Below the pieces are notes generated by a model. That model did not search any database, had not been told where the DNA came from, and saw only the letters and a program-made list of their open reading frames with translations. From the NCBI RefSeq assembly GCF_003072125.1, contig NZ_QCYH01000001.1, positions 124,001-188,000 of the forward strand: a stretch of DNA of 64,000 nucleotides, given 5' to 3'. Within the stretch, counting starts at the first letter, position 1. The number at the start of each line of letters is the position of its first letter. A program made the position numbers and the translations under genes. Source of the stretch: Pelagivirga sediminicola. Its GTDB lineage: Bacteria > Pseudomonadota > Alphaproteobacteria > Rhodobacterales > Rhodobacteraceae. This document shows positions 1 to 7,596 of this stretch, one piece after another.

Positions 1-206
1 ACGGCGCGGGTCAGCAGCACGCGCGTAAAGAGCTTGCCGCGTCCCATCTTGGTGAAGACCGCAAAGATCAGGCAGCCGGCGGTGCCCAGCATCATCAGGA
101 TCTGCCCCACGGGCAGGCCCTCGGACAGCAGTTTGACGAAATAATCCTCCAGCGCGAATCCGGCCATCGCCAGAACCATCAGCGCGCTGCCGCGCAAGTT
201 ATCCAT
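1..206 (-). CDS. EamA/DMT-family transporter, N-terminal part (runs off the window)
   Basis: The reverse strand opens with MDNLRGSALMVLAMAGFALE at an ATG at 204-206 and stays open to the window edge (68 codons). Two hydrophobic stretches, around residues 8-18 and 33-51, flank the short polar segment KLLSEGLPVG. This is the usual start of ten-helix drug/metabolite transporters of the EamA family, which sit in the inner membrane. The substrate cannot be told. It lies just downstream of xth on the same strand with a 24-base gap, so the two are probably co-transcribed. The C-terminal three quarters is outside the window. Confidence 0.75.
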   Translation of the reverse strand, partial: MDNLRGSALMVLAMAGFALEDYFVKLLSEGLPVGQILMMLGTAGCLIFAVFTKMGRGKLFTRVLLTRA

Positions 207-230
207 TACTCATTCCCTTTCCGGGCCAGC

Positions 231-1010
231 TCAGGCGCGCAGGCGCACCCAGACAGGGACATGGTCGGACGGCTTTTCGCGCCCGCGAATCTCGGCGTCG
301 ATTTGGCAATCCTCCAGCAGATCGGCACAGTCGGGGCTGAGCAGGAAATGGTCAATGCGGATGCCGTCGCCGCGATTCCACGCGCCCGCCTGATAATCCC
401 AGAACGTATAATGCCCGGGCCCCTGAACGCGCGCGCGGAACGCCTCCGTAAAACCCATGTTCAGGATCCGGCGATAGGCGGCGCGGCTTTCGGGCCGGGC
501 CAGCGCATCCTCCTGCCATTTCTCGGGGTGCTTGGCGTCCTCGTCCTGCGGGATGATGTTGTAGTCGCCCGCCAGCAGGAACGGCTCTTCCAGTGCGAGC
601 AGTTCAGCGGCGCGCGCCTGCATCCGGTCCATCCAGGCCAGCTTGTAGTCGTATTTCGGCCCCGGCGCCGGATTGCCGTTCGGCAGGTAGAGGCCGCAGA
701 CGCGGATTGCGGTTTCACCCATCACCGTCGCCTCGATCCAGCGGGCCTGTTCGTCGCTCTCGTCGCCGGGCAGGCCGCGCGTGACGTCCTCCAGCGGCAG
801 TTTCGACAGGATCGCGACCCCGTTGAACCCCTTCTGGCCGTGCGTTTCGACGCTATAGCCGCGATCCTCGAACAGCTCGCGCGGGAATGCCTCGTCGACG
901 GACTTGATCTCCTGCAGCAGCACGACATCGGCGTCCGCCTCGTCCAGCCAGTCGGGCAGGGCGGTGATGCGGGCCTTGATGCCGTTGATGTTGAATGTGG
1001 CGATCTTCAT
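231..1010 (-). CDS. xth: Exodeoxyribonuclease III
   Basis: A 259-aa endonuclease/exonuclease/phosphatase-fold enzyme. It acts in base-excision repair as an AP endonuclease and 3'-5' exonuclease on double-stranded DNA. The start at 1008-1010 gives MKIATFNINGIKAR, the classic first strand with the Asn ligand. LLQEIK (metal-binding Glu, about residue 34), GDYNI in the middle and SDHVPV near the C-terminus are the expected catalytic blocks. The frame is open further upstream to 1157, but that extension is Arg/Pro-rich with no family likeness, so the internal ATG is preferred. Length is normal for the family. Confidence 0.95.
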   Translation of the reverse strand: MKIATFNINGIKARITALPDWLDEADADVVLLQEIKSVDEAFPRELFEDRGYSVETHGQKGFNGVAILSKLPLEDVTRGLPGDESDEQARWIEATVMGETAIRVCGLYLPNGNPAPGPKYDYKLAWMDRMQARAAELLALEEPFLLAGDYNIIPQDEDAKHPEKWQEDALARPESRAAYRRILNMGFTEAFRARVQGPGHYTFWDYQAGAWNRGDGIRIDHFLLSPDCADLLEDCQIDAEIRGREKPSDHVPVWVRLRA

Positions 1011-1396
1011 GGGCAGTCCTCGCTGGCGGAAGGCGTTCCCTTCTATCGCCCAGCCGCGCGCCGGGGGCAAGCGGTGGACGGACGCTGCTGCGAATCGGTT
1101 CGCGACGGGGGTGCGATTCGATCCGGCCAAGGGGGCGACAGAGGCATGCGCACGCATAGGTTGTCGCCGAGGGAGGGCCGCCGATGCCCGTGGGATGGGC
1201 GGAAATGGCGCGAAAATCCCCCTGTGGATAAGTATTTTTTACGTTCAGATTTGGTAATGTCAAAGAGAACTTACAACCTGAAGTTGAAGTTAATTTCGTG
1301 TTAATACTCTCCCTCAGGTTGAAAAACCGCTTGGCAGAATTCGGAACTGCTGCAAGCCTTGAGGGGTCTGCAACACCAATCTGGGGAACCAACAAA
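1011..1396. promoter_or_regulatory. 386-bp gap upstream of the FTSSL-repeat operon
   Basis: This is a leader region between xth and the repeat-protein gene, which diverge here. The part from about 1215 to 1340 is clearly AT-richer than its surroundings. It holds an 8-bp inverted repeat, CAACCTGA (1274-1281) and TCAGGTTG (1314-1321), 32 bases apart, which could be an operator or an RNA stem. TGTGGATAA at 1223-1231 matches a DnaA-box consensus but stands alone. The xth promoter must also lie here. I could not pick a convincing -35/-10 pair. Confidence 0.45.
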
Positions 1397-1870
1397 ATGA
1401 CAGCACAACGCAAAGTTGAAACCGTATTCGCCACCTCCGCTGCCGCGTCGATGACAGCCGCAAGCCTGCATGACGGCGCCGCGGTCGAGGCATTCACTTC
1501 CTCGCTCAGCCCTGCCAGCCGCGCCGATGCAACGATGGGCGAGGGTCTGGAGATGTTCACCTCCTCGCTCAGCCCCGCTGTCCGGGCCGATGCGTCGGCG
1601 GGCGACAATGTCGAGATGTTCACCTCGTCGCTGAGCCCCGCAGCGCGCGCCGATGCGTCGGCAGGTGACAATGTCGAGATGTTCACATCCTCGCTCAGCC
1701 CCTCTCTTGCGGCAGACGCGGCTGCAGGCGATGCGGTTCAGATGTTCACCTCTTCGCTGGCTCCGCGTGCGGCGGCGGGCGATGCGGTTGGCGCATTCAC
1801 CTCTTCGCTGGCCCCGGCCGCCGAAGCGCGTGAGGGCGACGCCGTCGAGATGTTCACCTCCAGCCTCTGA
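1397..1870 (+). CDS. FTSSL-repeat protein of unknown function (candidate multi-core peptide precursor)
   Basis: A 157-aa protein with a leader-like first 31 residues (MTAQRKVETVFATSAAASMT...) followed by seven copies of an (M/A)FTSSL motif separated by linkers rich in Ala, Asp, Gly and Glu. The last copy ends exactly at the stop codon. There are no cysteines, no signal peptide and no membrane segment. The ATG at 1397 is preferred because GGGGA lies 10 bases upstream; an in-frame ATG at 1298 would add 33 unrelated residues. The next two genes follow closely on the same strand. Repeated short cores with a conserved N-terminus recall ribosomally made peptide precursors, but a repeated docking motif or surface repeat is equally open. 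The gene call is firm; the role is inference. Confidence 0.8.
   Translation: MTAQRKVETVFATSAAASMTAASLHDGAAVEAFTSSLSPASRADATMGEGLEMFTSSLSPAVRADASAGDNVEMFTSSLSPAARADASAGDNVEMFTSSLSPSLAADAAAGDAVQMFTSSLAPRAAAGDAVGAFTSSLAPAAEAREGDAVEMFTSSL
1490..1867 (+). repeat. Coding tandem repeat, 63-bp period
   Basis: Six full units and a final partial unit encode (A/M)FTSSL plus a linker. The unit lengths in residues are 21, 21, 21, 21, 17 and 19, then the terminal MFTSSL. The second and third units have nearly identical linkers (both ending RADASAGDNVE) and close DNA identity around 1590-1660 and 1653-1720, pointing to recent duplication. The later units have lost linker residues but keep the motif, which suggests selection on FTSSL itself rather than on the spacer. 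Confidence 0.9.
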
Positions 1871-1923
1871 GCGCTCACCTGAACGGGGCCTTGGGCCCGG
1901 ACCGATCAATGGAGATCACCGAC

Positions 1924-3003
1924 ATGACGACCATCGTCCAGCTCAACGTCCCGTTCCGCCAGCACAGCAAGGCCGCGCGTCAAGCGGCCTTGCTCAAGAC
2001 CTTCGCGCAAGGGCGGCGCACGCAGGAGGATGTTTTCTGGCTCAAGGAAAACGCCGAAATGCTGAATATCCTGGAATCCACCGACGCGGAACTGGCGCCG
2101 GGCGCGCTGGATGTCTATGCAGCCTTTCATGATGATATCGAGCAGCGGATGGAGTTCTTTCCGCAATATTACCGCTTTCTTCTGTCGCTGTGCCTCGACC
2201 TTGAGGATCTGGGCCTGCCAGGCTCCAAGGGGGCGGCCTTGAGCGCGTGGGTCGCGCAGCAGGGGCTGGCCGAGGCCGAACTGTCGGATCTGCAGCGCGC
2301 CGAGGCGCGGCGCCTGTGCGCGCGGCGCGGCATTGATCCGCTGCCCGATGACGGCGGGCTGGATGCGCGGCTGCGCGCCTTTGCCGCCCGCTCGCAGACC
2401 TTTGCGATGCCGAACAAGAAGGCAGCGTATGAGCTGACCCATATCGTTTTCTATCTGTCCGAATACGGCCGCAAGGATCCGCAGATCGGTGCCGCGATCA
2501 CCACCAGCCTGATGTTCGCCGGCACGCTCGCCTTTCTGGATTTCAACGCCGATCTGCTGGCGGAAATCTGCCTTGCGCTGCGGTTTGCAGGCCAGGTGCC
2601 GCCCGATGTCTGGGAAATCTGGCTGACGCAGCAAATCCGCACCTTTTCGCTGGAGGATTGCGACGGGCTGCAGGATGATTATCACGAATACCTGATGCTG
2701 AACTGGTTCATGTCGCGCGCGGGGCAGGGCGGCTTTGGCGATACCGTCCCCGATGGGCGGCTGACATTTGCGCGCACGCGCCCCTGCTCGGCGCCGCTGC
2801 GCGAGTTGTCGCAATGCATCTATTCCATGGGGCCCGCGCGGTCCGGCGACTGGGGCGTGATGAAGGACGAGATCGCGGGGCAGCTTTCGGATGAGGCGCG
2901 CGCCGCATTGATCGCGGCCGAGGCATCGACGGATCAGTTCGGCGCCTTTTTCGAGGGATTCGCGCGTGTCGGGTTGCGCGCAGCCGCGGGGACGCGGCCA
3001 TGA
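1924..3003 (+). CDS. Conserved-looking protein of unknown function downstream of the repeat protein
   Basis: A 359-aa soluble protein that I do not recognise with certainty; it may be one of the Rhodobacterales-specific DUF families. It is largely helical by composition, with no signal peptide or membrane helix. The stretch FPQYYRFLLSLCLDLEDLGL and the segment ELTHIVFYLSEYG look like packed helices. The ATG at 1924 is chosen because GGAG sits 9 bases upstream; an ATG at 1909 overlaps that site. The gene starts 54 bases after the repeat protein and its stop overlaps the transporter start (ATGA), so it belongs to the same transcript. It could act on the repeat protein, but no catalytic motif is visible to prove that. 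Confidence 0.75.
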   Translation: MTTIVQLNVPFRQHSKAARQAALLKTFAQGRRTQEDVFWLKENAEMLNILESTDAELAPGALDVYAAFHDDIEQRMEFFPQYYRFLLSLCLDLEDLGLPGSKGAALSAWVAQQGLAEAELSDLQRAEARRLCARRGIDPLPDDGGLDARLRAFAARSQTFAMPNKKAAYELTHIVFYLSEYGRKDPQIGAAITTSLMFAGTLAFLDFNADLLAEICLALRFAGQVPPDVWEIWLTQQIRTFSLEDCDGLQDDYHEYLMLNWFMSRAGQGGFGDTVPDGRLTFARTRPCSAPLRELSQCIYSMGPARSGDWGVMKDEIAGQLSDEARAALIAAEASTDQFGAFFEGFARVGLRAAAGTRP

Positions 3004-3908
3004 TCGGCGCTCGCGTGCAGGGATGCGCCATCGTGCTGGGTGTCGGCCTGACGCTGGGCTATACCGCGCTGATCTCCAGCGCCGATGCGATTACGCGGAT
3101 GTTTGGCGAAAGCTACGCCGCGCCGCAGCTGTTTGCGCTGTCAGGCGCCATCGTTGCGCTTTTGTCGCTGTTTGCGGACCGCGCCGCGCCCGCGCCGCGC
3201 GGGCTGCGCACGGCCTGTCCGCGGGCGATGGGCATTCGCGCGGTTGCAACGGTGCTGGGCGCCGCTGCGTTTTTTTATGCGTTCCGCCTGCTGCCCTTTG
3301 CGGAGGTGTTTCTGTTCATCGCGCTGATCCCGCTCTTTACCGCGTGCCTGTCGGGGCCGGTATTGGGCGAGGCGCCGCGCCCGCAGGCCTGGGGCGCGCT
3401 GGTTCTGGGCCTTGTCGGCCTTCTGTTCCTGGCGCCGGGCGGTCTGGGGGGCTTCGGTGCGGGGCATGTCGTGGCCCTGGCGGCGGCGCTGCTGGGCACG
3501 GTTTCGATGATGGCGTCGCGCTATATCGGCTTGCGGGACGACAATCTGCTGGCGCAGGTGTTCTGGCCCAATCTGGCGCTCGCGGGGGCCATGGCCTGTG
3601 CGCTGCCCTTCGTCTGGGTGCCGATGGGCGCGATCGACCTCGGCTGGGCCGGCGCCTATGCCGCGATCCTTTTCGCCGCCCGCTGGGTGCTGGTGGGGGC
3701 GCTGCGGCAGCTTCCGGCCTATGTGATCACACCGCTGATGAACCTGCAGTTCCTGTGGATGGTCGCCATCGGCGCGGCTGTCTTCGGCGAGGTTCCGGGC
3801 GCGGCGCTCTATATCGGGGCGGGGCTTGTGATCACAGCCGGGGCGTGGCTGATCCTTGATCAGGTGTATCCTCGGCCTGCCTTGCGCAAGATCGTGCCTG
3901 CGGAGTGA
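3000..3908 (+). CDS. EamA/DMT-family transporter
   Basis: A 302-aa inner-membrane protein with about ten hydrophobic segments in two EamA repeats (roughly residues 5-140 and 150-290). Typical family features are the polar N-terminal helix with SADAITRMFGE and the second-repeat sequence SMMASRYIGLRDDNLLAQ. Family members export small metabolites or amino-acid-like compounds, and the substrate here is unknown. It overlaps the preceding gene by four bases (ATGA), so the two are translationally coupled. That makes this transporter part of the FTSSL-repeat unit rather than a passenger. Confidence 0.85.
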   Translation: MIGARVQGCAIVLGVGLTLGYTALISSADAITRMFGESYAAPQLFALSGAIVALLSLFADRAAPAPRGLRTACPRAMGIRAVATVLGAAAFFYAFRLLPFAEVFLFIALIPLFTACLSGPVLGEAPRPQAWGALVLGLVGLLFLAPGGLGGFGAGHVVALAAALLGTVSMMASRYIGLRDDNLLAQVFWPNLALAGAMACALPFVWVPMGAIDLGWAGAYAAILFAARWVLVGALRQLPAYVITPLMNLQFLWMVAIGAAVFGEVPGAALYIGAGLVITAGAWLILDQVYPRPALRKIVPAE

Positions 3909-3958
3909 TGTCATCGGTGGTGATGTGATACATCACTATCGCGATCCAAGACTTTGAT

Positions 3959-4282
3959 CTACATCGAAAAAGATGTTCCACATCCGCAGCTGCTGCTGGC
4001 GTTGGGATTGTTGATGGTGAAGCGCGCGCCGATCAGCTCTTCGGTGAAATCGATGACCGCGCCGGTCAGGAAAGACAGCGACACCGCATCGACCACCACC
4101 TTTTGTCCGGCGCGCTCCAGCACCAGGTCATCCTCGGCGGGATCGTCCAGCTTGATCTCATACTGAAAGCCCGAACATCCGCCGCCCTCGACGGCGATGC
4201 GCAAGGCGCGGCCCTGATCGCCGGCGCCGATTTCGCTCAGGCGCTCGAAGGCGCGGTCGGTGACTTTGGGCGGCAGGTTCAT
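3959..4282 (-). CDS. erpA: Iron-sulfur cluster insertion protein, ErpA/HesB family
   Basis: A 107-aa A-type carrier that passes Fe-S clusters to apo-enzymes in the cytosol. The three conserved cysteines are present: Cys36 in VEGGGCSGFQY and the C-terminal pair Cys99/Cys101 in SSCGCGTSF. The start at 4280-4282 gives MNLPPKVTDRAFERL, normal for the family. It is transcribed away from dgt, with about 92 bases between the two starts, and converges with the EamA gene. Confidence 0.93.
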   Translation of the reverse strand: MNLPPKVTDRAFERLSEIGAGDQGRALRIAVEGGGCSGFQYEIKLDDPAEDDLVLERAGQKVVVDAVSLSFLTGAVIDFTEELIGARFTINNPNASSSCGCGTSFSM

Positions 4283-4374
4283 CACAGATCTCCGTCGGCA
4301 GGTGTTTGGGCAGTTTCGCAGCCCCTCGCTTTGCAATATATGCGGCGCATGTTCCCCCGGCAAGGAGGCCCGCC

Positions 4375-5568
4375 ATGACAGCGCCCGCCACGTCGCCCAT
4401 TGCCGCGCGTCCCGCCGCCTCGCGGGGGCGGCGCACGCCCGAAGAGGAAAGCGCGTTCCGCTCGTGCTTTCAGCGGGATCGCGACCGCATCATCCATTCC
4501 AGCGCGTTCCGCAGGCTCAAGCACAAGACGCAGGTGTTCGTCGCCCACGAGGGCGATTATTTCCGCACGCGCCTGTCCCATTCCATCGAGGTGGCGCAGG
4601 TGGCGCGCACGATTTCCGGCGCGCTTGGCCTCAATGGCGAGCTTACCGAGGCGGTCGCGCTGGCGCATGATCTGGGGCACACCCCCTTTGGCCATACCGG
4701 AGAGGATGCGCTGCATCGCCTGATGCAGCCCTACGGCGGTTTTGATCACAACGCGCAGGCCATCCGCATCGTCACGGCGCTGGAGCGTCACTATGCCGAG
4801 TTCGACGGTCTGAACCTGACATGGGAAACGCTGGAGGGGCTGGCCAAGCATAACGGCCCGGTCACCGGCGATCTGCCCTATGCGCTGGCCGAATACGCGG
4901 CCCTGCACGATCTGCAGCTGCACACCCATGCCAGCGCCGAGGCGCAGGTTGCCGCGCTGGCCGACGACATCGCCTATAACAATCACGATCTGCACGACGG
5001 CCTGCGCGCGGGCCTGTTCACCGAGGCCGAGGTTGCCGGGCTGCCGATCGTCGGGCCCTGCTATGCCGAGGTGGACCGGCTCTATCCCGGTCTTGACGCC
5101 TACCGGCGTCGGCACGAGGCGCTGCGCCGCGTCTTTGGGGTGATGGTGGCCGATGTGATCGACACCTCGCGCGCGATCATCGCCGAGGCGGGGCTGCGCG
5201 ATATCGATGCCGTGCGCACCCTGGGGCGGCCCGTGATCCGGTTTTCCCCGGTGCTTTGGAGCGATCTTCAGGGGGTGCGCCGCTTCCTCTTTACGCGGAT
5301 GTACCGCGCGCCCAAGGTGATGGTTCAGCGCGCGCAGGCAACCAATGTGGTCGACGGGTTGTTTCCATTCTACATGGAGCAGCCCGAACATCTGCCGCGC
5401 CGCTGGCAGGGCGATGTCGACGCGGCCAAGACGACAACCGAGCTGGCCCGGCTGGTCAGCGATTATATCGCCGGGATGACCGACCGCTTTGCGCTGGCAC
5501 AGCATGCGCGGCATCTGGGCGGTCCCGGCGGGGCAGGGTCCTGGCCCGACGAGATGGAGAGACGTTGA
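4375..5568 (+). CDS. dgt: Deoxyguanosinetriphosphate triphosphohydrolase-like protein
   Basis: A 397-aa HD-domain enzyme that hydrolyses dNTPs, classically dGTP, to the nucleoside and triphosphate. It keeps the family blocks: SSAFRRLKHKTQVF near the start, RLSHSIEV with the first metal His, and LAHDLGHTPFGHTGED with the HD pair. AAGGAGG lies 7 bases before the ATG at 4375, which settles the start against the longer open frame from 4306. It runs directly into the antiporter gene with no gap. Confidence 0.92.
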   Translation: MTAPATSPIAARPAASRGRRTPEEESAFRSCFQRDRDRIIHSSAFRRLKHKTQVFVAHEGDYFRTRLSHSIEVAQVARTISGALGLNGELTEAVALAHDLGHTPFGHTGEDALHRLMQPYGGFDHNAQAIRIVTALERHYAEFDGLNLTWETLEGLAKHNGPVTGDLPYALAEYAALHDLQLHTHASAEAQVAALADDIAYNNHDLHDGLRAGLFTEAEVAGLPIVGPCYAEVDRLYPGLDAYRRRHEALRRVFGVMVADVIDTSRAIIAEAGLRDIDAVRTLGRPVIRFSPVLWSDLQGVRRFLFTRMYRAPKVMVQRAQATNVVDGLFPFYMEQPEHLPRRWQGDVDAAKTTTELARLVSDYIAGMTDRFALAQHARHLGGPGGAGSWPDEMERR

Positions 5569-7545
5569 ATGGCAGTCGAGACAGCAGGCGCGATGTCGCC
5601 GATCATGGCCTTTGCGCTGGTGGGGGCCATCGGCGTGGGATCGCAATGGGTGGCGTGGAAGCTGCGCCTGCCGGCCATCGTGCTGATGCTGCTGGCGGGC
5701 CTCGTGATCGGGCCGGGCCTCGGGATCTTCCACCCCGAGCGCGACATCGGCCCGCTGATGACGCCTATGATCAGCATTGCGGTGGCGATCATCCTTTTCG
5801 AGGGCGGCATGACGCTGAACCTGCAATCGCTGCGCGAGGCGGCCAAGGGGGTGCGGCGGCTGGTGCTGATCGGCGCGCCCGTGGGCTGGGCAGGCTCGGC
5901 GCTGGCACTGCATTACGTGGCGGGGCTGAGCTGGGCCAGCTCGGCGGTGTTCGGCGGGATTATGATCGTCACCGGCCCGACCGTGATCGCGCCGCTTTTG
6001 CGCACCGCGCGACTGGCCAAGCGCCCCGCGCAACTGCTGCAATGGGAGGCAATCGTGAACGATCCCATCGGCGCGCTGGCCGCGGTGCTCGCCTTCGAGG
6101 TGGTGCTGGTGATCTACGCGACCGAGACGTTCGGCGCGGCGGTCTGGGACATGAGCGTGGGTATCATCGGCGCCACGGTCATGGGTATCGCCGCGGGCTG
6201 GTTCCTGTCCGAGGGGTTCCGCCGCGGGCGGGTGCCGGAATTCATGAAGGTGCCGGTGCTTTTCGCGTCGCTGCTGATCGTCTTTGCACTGGCCGACAGC
6301 CTGCTGCATGAAAGCGGCCTTCTGGCGGTCACGATCATGGGCTTCTACATCGCCAACGCGGGCCTGCCCAGCTATACCGAGCTGCGCCGTTTCAAGGAGC
6401 ACGCGACCGTCCTTCTGGTATCGGGCGTCTTCATCCTGCTGGCCGCATCCATGGACATCGAGCGGCTGAGCCTGCTGGGCTGGCCCGCGCTGATCTTTGT
6501 CGTGGTCGTCATTCTCGTTGTGCGCCCGGCGACGGTCATGCTGTCGCTGGCCTTCACCAACATCCCGATGAAAGAGCGTCTTCTGGTGGCTCTCACGGGC
6601 CCGCGCGGCGTGGTTCTGGTGGCGGTTGCGGGTCTTTTCTCCGAGCGGCTGGTCAGCGCGGGTGTCGAGGATGCGGCGCTGCTGACGCCACTGGCCTTTG
6701 TGCTGGTGGCGGCCACGGTGGTGCTGCACGGCTTTACCCTGCGCCCGCTTGGTCAGGCGCTGGGGCTGGCGGGCACCAGCGTGCCGGGGGTGATCTTCGT
6801 CGGCGGCTCGCGCTTTTCCGCCGCCTTCGCCGAGGCCCTGCAAAAGGAGGAGATCCCCGTGCTGATCGCCGACGCCAACCGCGCGCGCCTGCGCAGCGCC
6901 CGCGAGATGGGATTGCCGATCTATGTGGGCGATATCCTGTCGGACGGGGCCGAGCATGGTGTCGAGTTCATCAGCTATGGGCGCGTTATCGCCACATCGG
7001 ACAATGATGCCTACAACACGCTGGTGGCCACTGATCTTGCCCCCGAATTCGGGCGCGAGCATGTCTATCAGCTGAAACGCGCCAAGCAGGAGCAGACGCG
7101 CCACGCGCTGCCTGCCACGCTGGGCGGGCGCAGCATCGCAGGCGGGCTGCGCTATCTTGAGCTTGCCCGCCGTATCCAGGAGGGCTGGGAGGTCCGCTCG
7201 ACCAACATCACCGAGGAATATTCGGTGGATGACTGGCGCGAGGACAACCCCGAGTCGGTCCCGCTGGCCGAGCTGACGCCGGGGCGCAACATGCGCATCA
7301 TCGCCGGCGACGCTGAGATCAAGGCAGGCCCCGGCATGCGGCTGCTGGCCCTGTCGCCAGCCCGCGAGCGTGCCGCCGACTCGGCCGAGCGCAAGGGCGC
7401 CACCGAGGATCAGGCCGAGGATGCCCAGAAGGCCGCCGAGCAGTCGCGGGAGGAGGCCGAGGCCGACGCCCGGACCGAGGCCGATGCAAACGCCAAGGCC
7501 AAGGCAAAGGGGGCGGAAATACCCGGTGATCCAGCTGTGGATTGA
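5569..7545 (+). CDS. Na+(K+)/H+ antiporter with a C-terminal TrkA-N-like domain
   Basis: A 658-aa membrane protein. Residues about 5-400 form a dozen hydrophobic segments of a cation:proton antiporter, with FEGGMTLNL and GGIMIVTGPTVIAPLL as the ion-path region and NDPIGALAAV a few residues on. Residues about 405-520 hold a Rossmann-like nucleotide-binding regulator (VIFVGGSRFSAAFAEALQ, then VGDILSDG). The last 50 residues are a highly charged Ala/Glu/Lys tail, likely disordered or coiled. The ATG follows the dgt stop immediately, with GGAGAG upstream. It probably supports pH and salt balance, as expected for a marine organism. Confidence 0.9.
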   Translation: MAVETAGAMSPIMAFALVGAIGVGSQWVAWKLRLPAIVLMLLAGLVIGPGLGIFHPERDIGPLMTPMISIAVAIILFEGGMTLNLQSLREAAKGVRRLVLIGAPVGWAGSALALHYVAGLSWASSAVFGGIMIVTGPTVIAPLLRTARLAKRPAQLLQWEAIVNDPIGALAAVLAFEVVLVIYATETFGAAVWDMSVGIIGATVMGIAAGWFLSEGFRRGRVPEFMKVPVLFASLLIVFALADSLLHESGLLAVTIMGFYIANAGLPSYTELRRFKEHATVLLVSGVFILLAASMDIERLSLLGWPALIFVVVVILVVRPATVMLSLAFTNIPMKERLLVALTGPRGVVLVAVAGLFSERLVSAGVEDAALLTPLAFVLVAATVVLHGFTLRPLGQALGLAGTSVPGVIFVGGSRFSAAFAEALQKEEIPVLIADANRARLRSAREMGLPIYVGDILSDGAEHGVEFISYGRVIATSDNDAYNTLVATDLAPEFGREHVYQLKRAKQEQTRHALPATLGGRSIAGGLRYLELARRIQEGWEVRSTNITEEYSVDDWREDNPESVPLAELTPGRNMRIIAGDAEIKAGPGMRLLALSPARERAADSAERKGATEDQAEDAQKAAEQSREEAEADARTEADANAKAKAKGAEIPGDPAVD

Positions 7546-7596
7546 CGCGCGCGGCCTTGGTGATAAACCGGGCCGCGTATGCAAGGAAGCCAAGCC

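Noticed and set aside
1223..1231. TGTGGATAA, a consensus DnaA box
   Set aside because: Single copy with no cluster, no AT-rich unwinding element and no dnaA or hemE-type neighbours, so it is not evidence of an origin.
1490..1867. Regular 63-bp repeats that could suggest a CRISPR array
   Set aside because: The repeats are in frame, encode a constant FTSSL motif, have related rather than unique linkers, and no cas genes are near.
4282..7593. A 1103-codon open frame on the reverse strand
   Set aside because: It lies antisense to dgt and the antiporter, is His/Gln/Arg-rich low-complexity sequence and is a known artefact of high-GC codon bias. The same holds for 7603-9384 and 48772-50715 beyond the SH3 gene.
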